The notes under the pieces are model-generated. The model was given only the letters and a program-made list of their open reading frames with translations. It did no database searches and had not been told where the DNA came from. DNA of 23,828 nt from CAYGAW01 sp964347945 (GTDB lineage Bacteria > Chloroflexota > Anaerolineae > UBA7937 > B3-Chlor), in assembly GCA_964347945.1 (NCBI GenBank), contig CAYGAW010000200.1:1-23828 (forward strand), written 5' to 3'. Within the stretch, counting starts at the first letter, position 1, and every line of letters begins with the position of its first letter. Position numbers and translations under genes: made by a program. Of the stretch, positions 1 to 6,373 are shown piece after piece.

Positions 1-458
1 ACGTTGCCCGGGTCGTATGCGGGGTCGATGTTCTCATCGTAGAGGTTGGCGAAGTTGGGGATATTGTCGAAATCCAGCTCTGCCAACATTCCCAATTCGA
101 TCATCTGGGCCACCATGTAGTCGGAGGGGAAGATTACGTTGTAGCCGGTAGCCCCAGCCTGCAACTTGGCCAGTAGGTCCTCGTTGCTGTCGAACGTATC
201 GTAGACGACGGTGACCCCGAACTCCTCCTCGTAATCGGTGAGTAGGCTCTCGTCGATGTAGTCCGCCCAGTTATAGACGTAGAGGGTGTCGGCCAACTCC
301 TCCGTGGGCGGCGGGGGTGGGGGTGGCGCAGCCTCTGTGGGGGTGGGCGGCGGTGCAGGTGGCACCTCGGTGGGCGCGGCTGGGGGCGCGCAGCCGACCA
401 GAGCAACACCCAACAAGGCAACGATCCCAATCAGTGTCAAGCAGTGCTGCAACCTCAT
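1..458 (-). CDS. potD: Spermidine/putrescine-type ABC transporter substrate-binding lipoprotein, N-terminal part (cut by window edge)
   Basis: Only the first 152 codons are in the window; the reading frame is still open at base 1. The protein starts with a lipoprotein signal (hydrophobic stretch, then lipobox LVGC with Cys at residue 23). A linker rich in Pro, Thr, Glu and Ala follows, up to about residue 53. The mature domain opens with LYVYNWADYID and later has DTFDSNEDLLAKLQ and YNVIFPSDYMVAQMI, which match the start of PotD/PotF polyamine-binding proteins. It would sit on the outer face of the membrane and deliver polyamine (or a related cation) to PotBC. It is the last gene of the potABCD run, 128 nt after potC. 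The chosen ATG has a strong ribosome site (AAGGAGGAGA, 461-471). An in-frame ATG pair at 521-524, also behind a purine-rich site, would add 21-22 residues; the shorter form gives a normal lipoprotein signal, so I prefer it. Exact substrate is uncertain. Confidence 0.9.
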   Translation of the reverse strand, partial: MRLQHCLTLIGIVALLGVALVGCAPPAAPTEVPPAPPPTPTEAAPPPPPPPTEELADTLYVYNWADYIDESLLTDYEEEFGVTVVYDTFDSNEDLLAKLQAGATGYNVIFPSDYMVAQMIELGMLAELDFDNIPNFANLYDENIDPAYDPGN

Positions 459-583
459 TTCTCTCCTCCTTCCAAGACGTAGCGCTCTGACAAACGTTCT
501 GTCTGTCGTTGCTTCTCCCATCATTCCCCTCCTTCTCCCTGTGTCTGGCTCTTAGAGCATTGCCCTCTGTGTGTTTTGCCTTT

Positions 584-599
584 GGATCACCTCCTTTCT
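584..599 (-). promoter_or_regulatory. Extended Shine-Dalgarno sequence overlapping the potC stop codon
   Basis: On the minus strand the last codons of potC read AGAAAGGAGGTGATCC, with the TGA stop inside. This is complementary to essentially the whole 3' tail of bacterial 16S rRNA; the plus strand 583-599 equals the Bacillus-type 16S end TGGATCACCTCCTTTCT. No start codon lies at a usable distance: the nearest GTG overlaps the site itself, and the next ATG, about 24 nt on, is followed by one codon and a stop. potD has its own ribosome site 120 nt further on. The role is unknown; it may help reinitiation or ribosome retention between potC and potD, or be chance. Confidence 0.4.
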
Positions 600-1519
600 G
601 TAGCCATGGACAGAACCACCAATCCCATAGAGGCCAAGAGCATGGCGCTGGAGATGGCGTTTACCTCGGGGGTGACCCCGATTCGGATCATGGAGAAAAC
701 GCGTACGGGCAGAGTAGTGGAACCTGGGCCCGAGACGAAGAAGGTGATGACGAAGTCATCAATGGACAGGGTGAAGGCGAGCAGGGCTCCCCCTAGAATG
801 CCGGGCATGATCAGAGGCAAGGTGATCCGCCGGAAGGTCTGCAACTCGTTGGCCCCAAGGTCCTTGGCAGCCTCTTCCAGCGTGATGTCGAAGTCGGCGA
901 CACGAGCTCTCACCACAATGGCCACAAAGGAGATGTTGAAGGCCACGTGAGCGATGATGATGGGGGTCACGTTGATAGTCCGAGCCAACCATCCCACCAG
1001 CCCAGACGGTAGAAAGGTAATTGATGAAACAGAGGAAGAGAGGCTCGCTATGGCGTGAGGCATCTGGATGAGGACGAAGAATAGGATGAGCGACAGGGCC
1101 ATCACCACATCGGGAATGATGATCGGGAGATAGAGGATCGAATCGAAGGTCAGTTTGCCCGGAAAGTCCCGCCGCTCCATCACCAGGGCAGCCATCGTCC
1201 CCATCACCGTTGAAAGAAGAGTGGAGATGATCGCCACCACCAGAGTGTTCTTCACAGCGTCTATGATGCGAGCGTCGTGGACGAGCACCTCATACCAATG
1301 GAGAGTGAACCCCTTCCACACCGTGGCCGCCAGCACCCGCCCGCCCTCCAGGACAGTGGCCGCGTTAAAGGAGAAGACGATGAGGATGAGTATCGGCAGG
1401 TACAGGAAGGCGAACATCAGGACCGCATTGGCGGAGAGCAAACGCGAACCCAAAGAGGCTAACAAGTCCCCTCTAGTTACCGACCGGATTCTTCTACGCT
1501 TCAGGGCCAGCTCGGTCAT
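587..1519 (-). CDS. potC: Polyamine-type ABC transporter permease, PotC
   Basis: A 310-residue inner-membrane permease of the binding-protein-dependent type, with about six predicted membrane segments. The cytoplasmic EAA loop, which docks on the ATPase, is present as EAAKDLGANELQTFRR followed by LPLIMPGI. The late segment LSIDDFVITFFVSGPG is typical of PotC. It should form the channel together with PotB, taking substrate from PotD using ATP hydrolysed by PotA. The ATG at 1519 overlaps the potB stop by 4 nt (ATGA), so the two are translationally coupled. The open frame extends further upstream, but that part is only potB read in the wrong frame. The gene ends in the unusually long Shine-Dalgarno-like sequence described separately. 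Confidence 0.93.
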   Translation of the reverse strand: MTELALKRRRIRSVTRGDLLASLGSRLLSANAVLMFAFLYLPILILIVFSFNAATVLEGGRVLAATVWKGFTLHWYEVLVHDARIIDAVKNTLVVAIISTLLSTVMGTMAALVMERRDFPGKLTFDSILYLPIIIPDVVMALSLILFFVLIQMPHAIASLSSSVSSITFLPSGLVGWLARTINVTPIIIAHVAFNISFVAIVVRARVADFDITLEEAAKDLGANELQTFRRITLPLIMPGILGGALLAFTLSIDDFVITFFVSGPGSTTLPVRVFSMIRIGVTPEVNAISSAMLLASMGLVVLSMATERR

Positions 1520-2397
1520 AGGGTCTTTCCTCCCGTTCGGAAGTAGACCATGGTAGCCAGAAGTACAGTGACCATCAGGATGAAGCCCACTGCCGAACCA
1601 AAGGGCCAGTCCCTGACCTCCAGGAACTGCTGCTGCAAGAGATTGCCGATCATCATGGCTTTGGCCCCTCCCAGGATATCTGGTGTGACGTAGGCCCCCA
1701 CGGAGGGTATGAAGGTGATGATAGCCCCGGCCACGATGCCTGGCATGGTCAGGGGAAGGACTATCCGCCGGAAGGCGGTCAGAGTGTTGGCTCCCAGATC
1801 CTGAGCCGCCTCCACCAGAGAGAAATCCAGTTTCTCGATGGAGGCGTAGAGAGGCAGAACCATGAAAGGAAGATAGCCGTAAAACAGCCCGAGGATTACG
1901 GCGTTCTGATTGAAAAGCAGGGGCAGAGGCTTGGTGATGATACCAGTCATCACCAGCAGGGAGTTGATCACCCCTTTGTCGCGCAGGATGATCATCCAGG
2001 CGTAGGTGCGCACCAAGAAGTTCGTCCAGAAAGGAACCATCACCAACAGAATGAGCACGTTGCGCCAACGCTTGGGACGTCTAGCAATGAAATAAGCGAA
2101 AGGGTATCCGAAGAGAAGGCAAAGAAGCGTGTTGGCTGTCGCGATCCAGATCGATCTGATAAAGATCTTGAAGTAGATGGCGTCGATGAATCGGATGTAG
2201 TTGTCGAGGTTCCAATCGTAGACTACTCCACCCATGGGTCCCCGCTTGCCCAAACTGACGAGGAGCACTATCAGCAGGGGCAGGAGGAAAAACACCAAGA
2301 GATAGACCGCCGAAGGGGAAAGCAGAGCAAGAACCTGGACGCTCTTGCTCCTCCTCATACGTTCTGACAGAGAGAGGATTTGCTTTCTTAGCACCAT
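1516..2397 (-). CDS. potB: Polyamine-type ABC transporter permease, PotB
   Basis: A 293-residue integral membrane permease, close to the usual PotB length. A first membrane segment near residues 23-48 precedes a periplasmic loop, and the EAA motif is seen as EAAQDLGANTLTAFRR then LPLTMPGI. FWTNFLVRTYAWMIIL is a strong PotB/PotH signature. It pairs with PotC in the translocation pore. It starts 21 nt after the potA stop with a good ribosome site (GGAAGGAG, about 2402-2409) and its stop overlaps the potC start, as expected in a single pot operon. Family assignment is firm; polyamine as substrate follows from the family, not from a visible specificity residue. Confidence 0.93.
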   Translation of the reverse strand: MVLRKQILSLSERMRRSKSVQVLALLSPSAVYLLVFFLLPLLIVLLVSLGKRGPMGGVVYDWNLDNYIRFIDAIYFKIFIRSIWIATANTLLCLLFGYPFAYFIARRPKRWRNVLILLVMVPFWTNFLVRTYAWMIILRDKGVINSLLVMTGIITKPLPLLFNQNAVILGLFYGYLPFMVLPLYASIEKLDFSLVEAAQDLGANTLTAFRRIVLPLTMPGIVAGAIITFIPSVGAYVTPDILGGAKAMMIGNLLQQQFLEVRDWPFGSAVGFILMVTVLLATMVYFRTGGKTL

Positions 2398-2418
2398 CCT
2401 GACTCCTTCCCTTTGAAT

Positions 2419-3510
2419 TCAGTCCGGCAGAAGCAGGGCGCTTTCAGGCTGCCAAGAGAGGAACGCCGTTGCTCCTTCATCAAGCCCCTTTCTCCCACCA
2501 GGAGCTACATTCTGCTCACGCACTCTCATCGTGCTACCGGACGCCAGGGGCACCACGTAGTTGGTGTCGGTGCCGATGTAGACCACGCTCCTTATCACGC
2601 CCTGGCACCAGTTGCTGTCTCCGCTGGGCTGTTCTCCGTCGATGGTGATCTTCTCTGGCCGCACGGCGACAGTCACACTCTTCCCGCGCGATGGCTCCTT
2701 GGCGGACTGGGCAAGCACGGGCGCCATACCCGCGACCTCCACCACCACGGAAGTCCCGTCCCTCCTCACGACCTTGCCCTCAAAGAAGTTCGTCTCTCCT
2801 ATGAAGTCGGCCACGAAGCGCGAAGCTGGCCTCTCATAGATCTCGGTCGGCGTACCTACCTGCAAGGCCTTTCCCTGGTCCATCACCGCGATCCGATCCG
2901 ACATCGTCAGGGCCTCTTCCTGATCATGGGTAACGTAGACAAAGGTGATGCCCAGACGATGCTGTAGGCCCTTCAGTTCCAACTGCATCTCTTTGCGCAG
3001 CTTGAGATCTAGCGAGCCTAGAGGCTCGTCCAGAAGCAGGACGCCCGGGCGGTTGATGAGGGCACGAGCCACAGCTACCCGCTGCTGCTGGCCTCCAGAC
3101 AGCTGATCCGGCCGGCGATCCCCGAACCCGGGAAGGCGGACCAGCTCGAGCGACTCTTCCACCCGCTGAGCGATCTCCTTCTTGGGGACCTTCTTCATCT
3201 CCAAGCCGAAACCAACATTCTTGGCCACGCTCATATGGGGAAAAAGGGCGTAATCTTGGAAGACCATGTTGGTGTTGCGCTGGAACGGCGGGGTGAGGCC
3301 CATCAGTTCCCCTTGGATGTATATCTCCCCCTCCGTGGGGTCCTCGAAGCCAGCGATCATTCGCAAGGTGGTGGTCTTGCCGCAACCCGAAGGACCCAAC
3401 AGGGAGAAGAACTCACCATCACTGATCTTCAAAGACACGTCATCGACGGCCACGACCTCGTCGAACCACTTGCTTACGTTGCGCAGCTCCACCGCTATCT
3501 TCTCACCCAT
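2419..3510 (-). CDS. potA: Polyamine-type ABC transporter ATP-binding protein, PotA
   Basis: A 363-residue ATPase of the PotA/MalK group. Visible motifs: Walker A GPSGCGKTT (39-47), Q-loop around FQDYALFPHMS (84-94), signature LSGGQQQRVAVARAL (137-151), Walker B VLLLDEP (157-163), D-loop GSLD, and switch His in VYVTHDQEEALTMSD (H195). Residues from about 240 form the C-terminal TOBE-type regulatory region. It powers import through PotB and PotC at the cytoplasmic face. The ATG at 3510 has an AGGAGAGGAG ribosome site. It is the first pot gene, 160 nt after the GntR regulator on the same strand, so transcription may start in that gap or continue from the regulator's promoter; I see no convincing promoter in the gap. 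Confidence 0.95.
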   Translation of the reverse strand: MGEKIAVELRNVSKWFDEVVAVDDVSLKISDGEFFSLLGPSGCGKTTTLRMIAGFEDPTEGEIYIQGELMGLTPPFQRNTNMVFQDYALFPHMSVAKNVGFGLEMKKVPKKEIAQRVEESLELVRLPGFGDRRPDQLSGGQQQRVAVARALINRPGVLLLDEPLGSLDLKLRKEMQLELKGLQHRLGITFVYVTHDQEEALTMSDRIAVMDQGKALQVGTPTEIYERPASRFVADFIGETNFFEGKVVRRDGTSVVVEVAGMAPVLAQSAKEPSRGKSVTVAVRPEKITIDGEQPSGDSNWCQGVIRSVVYIGTDTNYVVPLASGSTMRVREQNVAPGGRKGLDEGATAFLSWQPESALLLPD

Positions 3511-3670
3511 ACTCCTCTCCTAGTCGCTTGTTGCCTGCCTGACTGCGTGCTCCCAGTGGCGAAGCGAAGGGCCTCATCCACGCAGCCATCAGAATAGGAA
3601 CAGCGACGGCACCATAGTTCTCTGCCTTCTGGGTGGGGGACTACATCTCATTGTGCGAGACTCACCTGAG

Positions 3671-4366
3671 TCACCGGTTCTCCGAATCGCCATGCTCGTC
3701 TTGCACCTCTTCCACCTTGGCAACCAACGCAATCCTGGAGAAGCCGAGGTGTTCTCTTACGGCGTCTTCGGCCTGCTCAGGATCACCGGTGCGGATGGCG
3801 TCATAGATGTGTCGGTGTTGGACCCCATCTGGCTCCAGGTCAGTACGATAGAGCTTGACGTTGATCATACACAGCCTGCTCAGAGACTGGACGCTCTTAA
3901 GCACATCGAGGAGCAAGCCGTGGTCACTCCATTTGCAGATCTCGTGGTGAAACTCCAGATCTGCTTCGATGTACGCAAAAATGTCACCCTTCTCCTCGAA
4001 TTCACCCATTCGCCGCAGGAGTGTCTCCATGGTTTCGAAGTCTTCTTCACTGTAAGCGTCCTTTTCCATTGCCAGACGCACCGCATACGCCTCTAGCAGT
4101 GCCCGAAGTGTGTACATCTCCCTGACCGTCCGCGGGGATAGCTCAGCGACAAACGCGCCCCTGTGAGGGACCACCTCAACGAGCCCCTCATCTTGAAGCA
4201 GTCGCTGGGCTTCGCGTACTGTACCCCGGGAGACGTTCAGTGAGGCGCTGAGTTCTCCTTCGCGTAACGGCTGACCTGGTCTCAGGTCGCCTCGCAGAAT
4301 GGCATCCCTGAGAGCATCTGCCGCCGCGGCCGCCAGCGTAGGTGGACGCTCTAGCTCATCGATCAC
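3671..4366 (-). CDS. GntR-family transcriptional regulator, FadR/FCD subfamily
   Basis: A 231-residue DNA-binding regulator. A winged helix-turn-helix at about residues 15-75 (LREGELSASLNVSRGTVREA, then GLVEVVPHRGAFV) is followed by an all-helical FCD ligand domain. FCD metal-site residues can be seen: D136 and H140 (ADLEFHHEI), His in QHRHIYDAI, and H206 in REHL. Such proteins bind small carboxylates or amino-acid derivatives, often with a metal. I chose GTG at 4366 instead of the ATG 50 codons upstream. The upstream codons run through a good promoter and operator, whereas the GTG has an AAGAGGT ribosome site and gives the normal family length. The gene heads the potABCD run and lies between it and the cyclodeaminase-like gene, so these are likely targets; it probably also represses itself. 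Confidence 0.9.
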   Translation of the reverse strand: MIDELERPPTLAAAAADALRDAILRGDLRPGQPLREGELSASLNVSRGTVREAQRLLQDEGLVEVVPHRGAFVAELSPRTVREMYTLRALLEAYAVRLAMEKDAYSEEDFETMETLLRRMGEFEEKGDIFAYIEADLEFHHEICKWSDHGLLLDVLKSVQSLSRLCMINVKLYRTDLEPDGVQHRHIYDAIRTGDPEQAEDAVREHLGFSRIALVAKVEEVQDEHGDSENR

Positions 4367-4392
4367 ACGAGTGACCTCTTGCCTGGTAGTCA

Positions 4393-4405
4393 ATTGTATG
4401 ACAAT
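4393..4405. promoter_or_regulatory. Palindromic GntR/FadR-type operator
   Basis: ATTGTATGACAAT is a perfect inverted repeat (arms ATTGT and ACAAT, 3-nt centre). It fits the TNGTNNNACNA pattern known for FadR-subfamily GntR regulators. It lies just downstream of the predicted transcription start of the gntR gene and upstream of its GTG start, a position suited to autorepression. Confidence 0.55.
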
Positions 4406-4420
4406 ATGTTGACGAACAAT

Positions 4421-4449
4421 AACGTAGCACAATTCAGACAGCTTGTCAA
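4421..4449 (-). promoter_or_regulatory. Sigma-70-type promoter of the GntR regulator gene
   Basis: On the minus strand TTGACA (4444-4449) and TACGTT (4421-4426) are separated by exactly 17 nt. Transcription would begin near 4414, giving a leader of about 48 nt that contains the palindromic operator. A second -10-like hexamer, TACAAT (4393-4398), overlaps that operator. Confidence 0.6.
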
Positions 4450-4735
4450 GCCAGCGCCGAAGTCGTCGGGAACGTAGTTTACAGGCTGGAACGTCCCGGG
4501 GGTTGCGCAGTTCCAATTAGATTGAGGACGAGTAGCGCGTGTTCCCAGAACACCCGCGAAGGCCTACCGCCACTCTGGGCGACTGGGAGGGGAGTTCTGT
4601 GACCTTGAGGCGTGATGTTGCCTAGGCTGTAATGCTCCGTGGTCTCTCGATGGAGGGGCTTCGCAGGTTCATGGGGTACGCTGGGCAAGGACGAGAGTCC
4701 GTGAAGCGCTGACGATTTGCCGGTAATCCTGGCGC

Positions 4736-5731
4736 TCAGGATGTCGCGCCGAGCCTTGTGCCCAGTTCCAGCTCCAGCGCGCGCCGGTAGACGGCAGGAA
4801 GAATGGCTGCATATTCACCCCAGATACCCAGGGCGATGTAGACAATGGCCTCGTCAGGCGATTCACGTCCTGGCCGTCGTCCGGCCACGATGTCTGGCCA
4901 CTCGGCGTGCACGTCGTTGGCACCAAATCGCCCTTTCTCTACCAGCATCTTCAGTTCGGGCACGCGCGGGCTCACGTAATGCCAGTTGTCTACCACGACC
5001 TTGTCTGCCGAAGTGATGACATCCAGGGCGACTTCTTGATGGGAGCCCAGGCGAGCGACGAAGGCTCCGGGCCGCAGCCAGGCTCTCTCCACCAGCGCCT
5101 GGTCACCTGTGGTGACTGTGATCACCACGTCGGAATCGCGGACGGGCTCCTCTCGCTTGTTCAGCGGGACGGGCTCCACCGCAAAGCCCAGTTCGGGTTC
5201 CAGTTCTTCCGCGTAGGCCTCTGCTGCCTGTGGCAGGATGTCCAACACGTAGGCTCGGCGCAGGTCGAATCGGCAGGTCAACGCCCGAAGATGAGTCCGT
5301 CCCAACATGCCCGCTCCGAAGATGGTGACTGTCTCGGCGTCCGGACGCGCCAGTAGTGCGGCTGTCACGGCTGTCGAGGCGCCGGTCTTGAGGGCGGTCA
5401 CCACTGCGCCCTCCATCACACACACCGGAAGGCCGGTCTCGCTGTCGAACAGCAGTACCACCGATGATGTCGTTGGACAGCCGAAGCGCTCTGGGTTGTG
5501 CGGGAAGAAGCTGAAGGTCTTGACGAAGGCCAGCGACTCACCCGCCAGGTATCCAGAGAAGGGCTTGATGAAGCCTGCCTCCCCAATGGTCATGTAGAAC
5601 TTGTCGCCGGTCACCTGTCCTTCGGCGTCGGCCTGGATACCCTTTTCCGCCAGATCCACCGCCTCGGCTATGGACAGGGTTTGCTCAACATCCGATTCAG
5701 TGAGGTACAGCACGGACTTGGGCACGGGCAC
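4736..5731 (-). CDS. Ornithine cyclodeaminase/mu-crystallin family NAD(P)-dependent enzyme
   Basis: A 331-residue member of the OCD/mu-crystallin family, which includes ornithine cyclodeaminases, ketimine reductases, alanine dehydrogenases and opine-type dehydrogenases. The Rossmann loop is GAGMLG (139-144), preceded by the family helix KTGASTAVTAALLARP. A Lys in the substrate half (FVKTFSFFP, K71) matches the usual active-site lysine. Where true ornithine cyclodeaminases have GGDCPGK with a catalytic Asp, this protein has LGSHQE, so ornithine deamination is unlikely; imine reduction or amino-acid oxidation fits better. Start: GTG at 5731 behind a GAGGAGGA ribosome site. The frame is open about 200 nt further up, but that extension does not resemble the family. 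It lies upstream of gntR-pot on the same strand, suggesting amine or amino-acid metabolism linked to that importer. Confidence 0.88.
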   Translation of the reverse strand: MPVPKSVLYLTESDVEQTLSIAEAVDLAEKGIQADAEGQVTGDKFYMTIGEAGFIKPFSGYLAGESLAFVKTFSFFPHNPERFGCPTTSSVVLLFDSETGLPVCVMEGAVVTALKTGASTAVTAALLARPDAETVTIFGAGMLGRTHLRALTCRFDLRRAYVLDILPQAAEAYAEELEPELGFAVEPVPLNKREEPVRDSDVVITVTTGDQALVERAWLRPGAFVARLGSHQEVALDVITSADKVVVDNWHYVSPRVPELKMLVEKGRFGANDVHAEWPDIVAGRRPGRESPDEAIVYIALGIWGEYAAILPAVYRRALELELGTRLGATS

Positions 5732-6034
5732 AATCTCCTCCTCATTTGGCCTAGGGGAACAATCTGCTGTGTTTCGCCCTCTCTCGTTGACGCCTGTTCG
5801 TCGATGTGATTTCTGCCAGCCCGGCGATGACCTCGTTGGTCGTCTCGTCAGATGGGCTGTCACTTGCCCTGCGATAGCGTCGTCGACTTGGACTTCATGC
5901 CTCGGCATATCTAAGCCAGGAGAGGGCACTTCAACCGCGCTGCCAGCTTCCCCGCTGCTCCAAGTCGTGGACCTGCTCTCCTACTGTCGACTGTTGCAAA
6001 GTGTATCATCTATGCTCCAAGGAGGCAATAGCAC

Positions 6035-6082
6035 ATGACGCTGGCAGTGGTTGGACAGAGCCCAGCATCTCTCAAGTGCTGA
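6035..6082 (+). CDS. Possible 15-codon leader ORF
   Basis: An ATG preceded by AAGGAGG (6019-6025) opens a 15-codon frame, MTLAVVGQSPASLKC, ending in TGA at 6080-6082. The stop lies inside the left arm of an inverted repeat (6076-6111). The ribosome site is strong, and a short ORF ending in a hairpin is a layout seen in attenuators. However, it lies upstream of the promoter I assign to the transketolase, no good promoter precedes it, and the peptide matches nothing I know. Confidence 0.2.
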   Translation: MTLAVVGQSPASLKC

Positions 6083-6151
6083 CCCTGTCGACAGAGTCTG
6101 CCAGACAGCACACTCAGCGAAGGGACAGTCGGGGATCAGCAACCATGGGGT

Positions 6152-6180
6152 TTTGCGCAGAACGCTGGCTCTGATATAAT
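6152..6180 (+). promoter_or_regulatory. Extended -10 promoter of transketolase
   Basis: TATAAT at 6175-6180 matches the consensus and is preceded by TGA, giving an extended -10 (TGATATAAT). A weak -35 (TTTGCG, 6152-6157) lies 17 nt upstream. The predicted leader to the start codon is about 187 nt. Confidence 0.6.
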
Positions 6181-6323
6181 CCCGCAGGGACCACAGAGGC
6201 GTGACCCAGTATCGCCTTGAAGATCCCGGGGCAGGCTGTGATAGCCGTCGCCAGACTCGGATTCTGCCGTCTAGTGGACTGGGCTCTGCGCCGGTCCGCA
6301 GTGGATCCAGGCCCCAGAGGGCA

Positions 6324-6358
6324 GCTTGGTCCTCTCGAGCCCAGGGACTGGAACAAGC
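6324..6358 (+). promoter_or_regulatory. Leader hairpin next to the transketolase ribosome site
   Basis: GCTTGGTCC (6324-6332) pairs with GGAC (6345-6348) and CAAGC (6354-6358), leaving a 5-nt bulge on the 3' side. The stem ends 4 nt before the GAGGT ribosome site (6363-6367), so its folding could affect translation of the transketolase. The pairing is read from the sequence; any regulatory role is inference. Confidence 0.35.
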
Positions 6359-6373
6359 AGTTGAGGTCATGTA

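Larger units (their letters stand above)
5732..6373. other. Non-coding interval between the cyclodeaminase-like gene (minus) and transketolase (plus)
   Basis: About 640 bases with no recognisable protein. The right part holds the transketolase promoter (6152-6180), its roughly 190-nt leader and a hairpin beside the ribosome site. The middle holds a possible 15-codon ORF with a strong ribosome site and an inverted repeat (GTGCTG...CAGCAC, 6076-6111). CTGTCGAC occurs at both 5984-5991 and 6085-6092. The left part should carry the promoter of the minus-strand gene; TTGAAG followed by a weak TAGATA/GATATG -10 on the minus strand is the only candidate I see. No TPP riboswitch or T-box signature was found in the leader. 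Confidence 0.5.

Noticed and set aside
286..430. Pro/Thr/Glu-rich codon run in potD, considered as a simple-sequence repeat
   Set aside because: It is in frame, just after the lipid cysteine, and reads as the normal flexible linker of a lipoprotein.
583..599. Plus strand TGGATCACCTCCTTTCT, identical to the 3' end of Bacillus-type 16S rRNA
   Set aside because: Considered as a 16S rRNA fragment, but the upstream bases do not match 16S rRNA and the stretch is fully explained as the potC C-terminus; kept only as an extended Shine-Dalgarno site.
1520..2068. Long upstream extension of the potC reading frame
   Set aside because: It runs opposite potB in another frame, has no membrane pattern, and potC has a proper ATG overlapping the potB stop.
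4367..4516. N-terminal extension of the GntR regulator from an upstream ATG
   Set aside because: It passes through a TTGACA-N17-TACGTT promoter and the palindromic operator and would exceed the family's usual length.
5732..5929. N-terminal extension of the cyclodeaminase-family protein
   Set aside because: Low-complexity, Arg-rich stretch with no family similarity; the GTG at 5731 has an excellent ribosome site.
6186..6373. TPP riboswitch or T-box in the transketolase leader
   Set aside because: Looked for the conserved CTGAGA/ACCTGA and GGTGG-ACCGCG elements and found neither.
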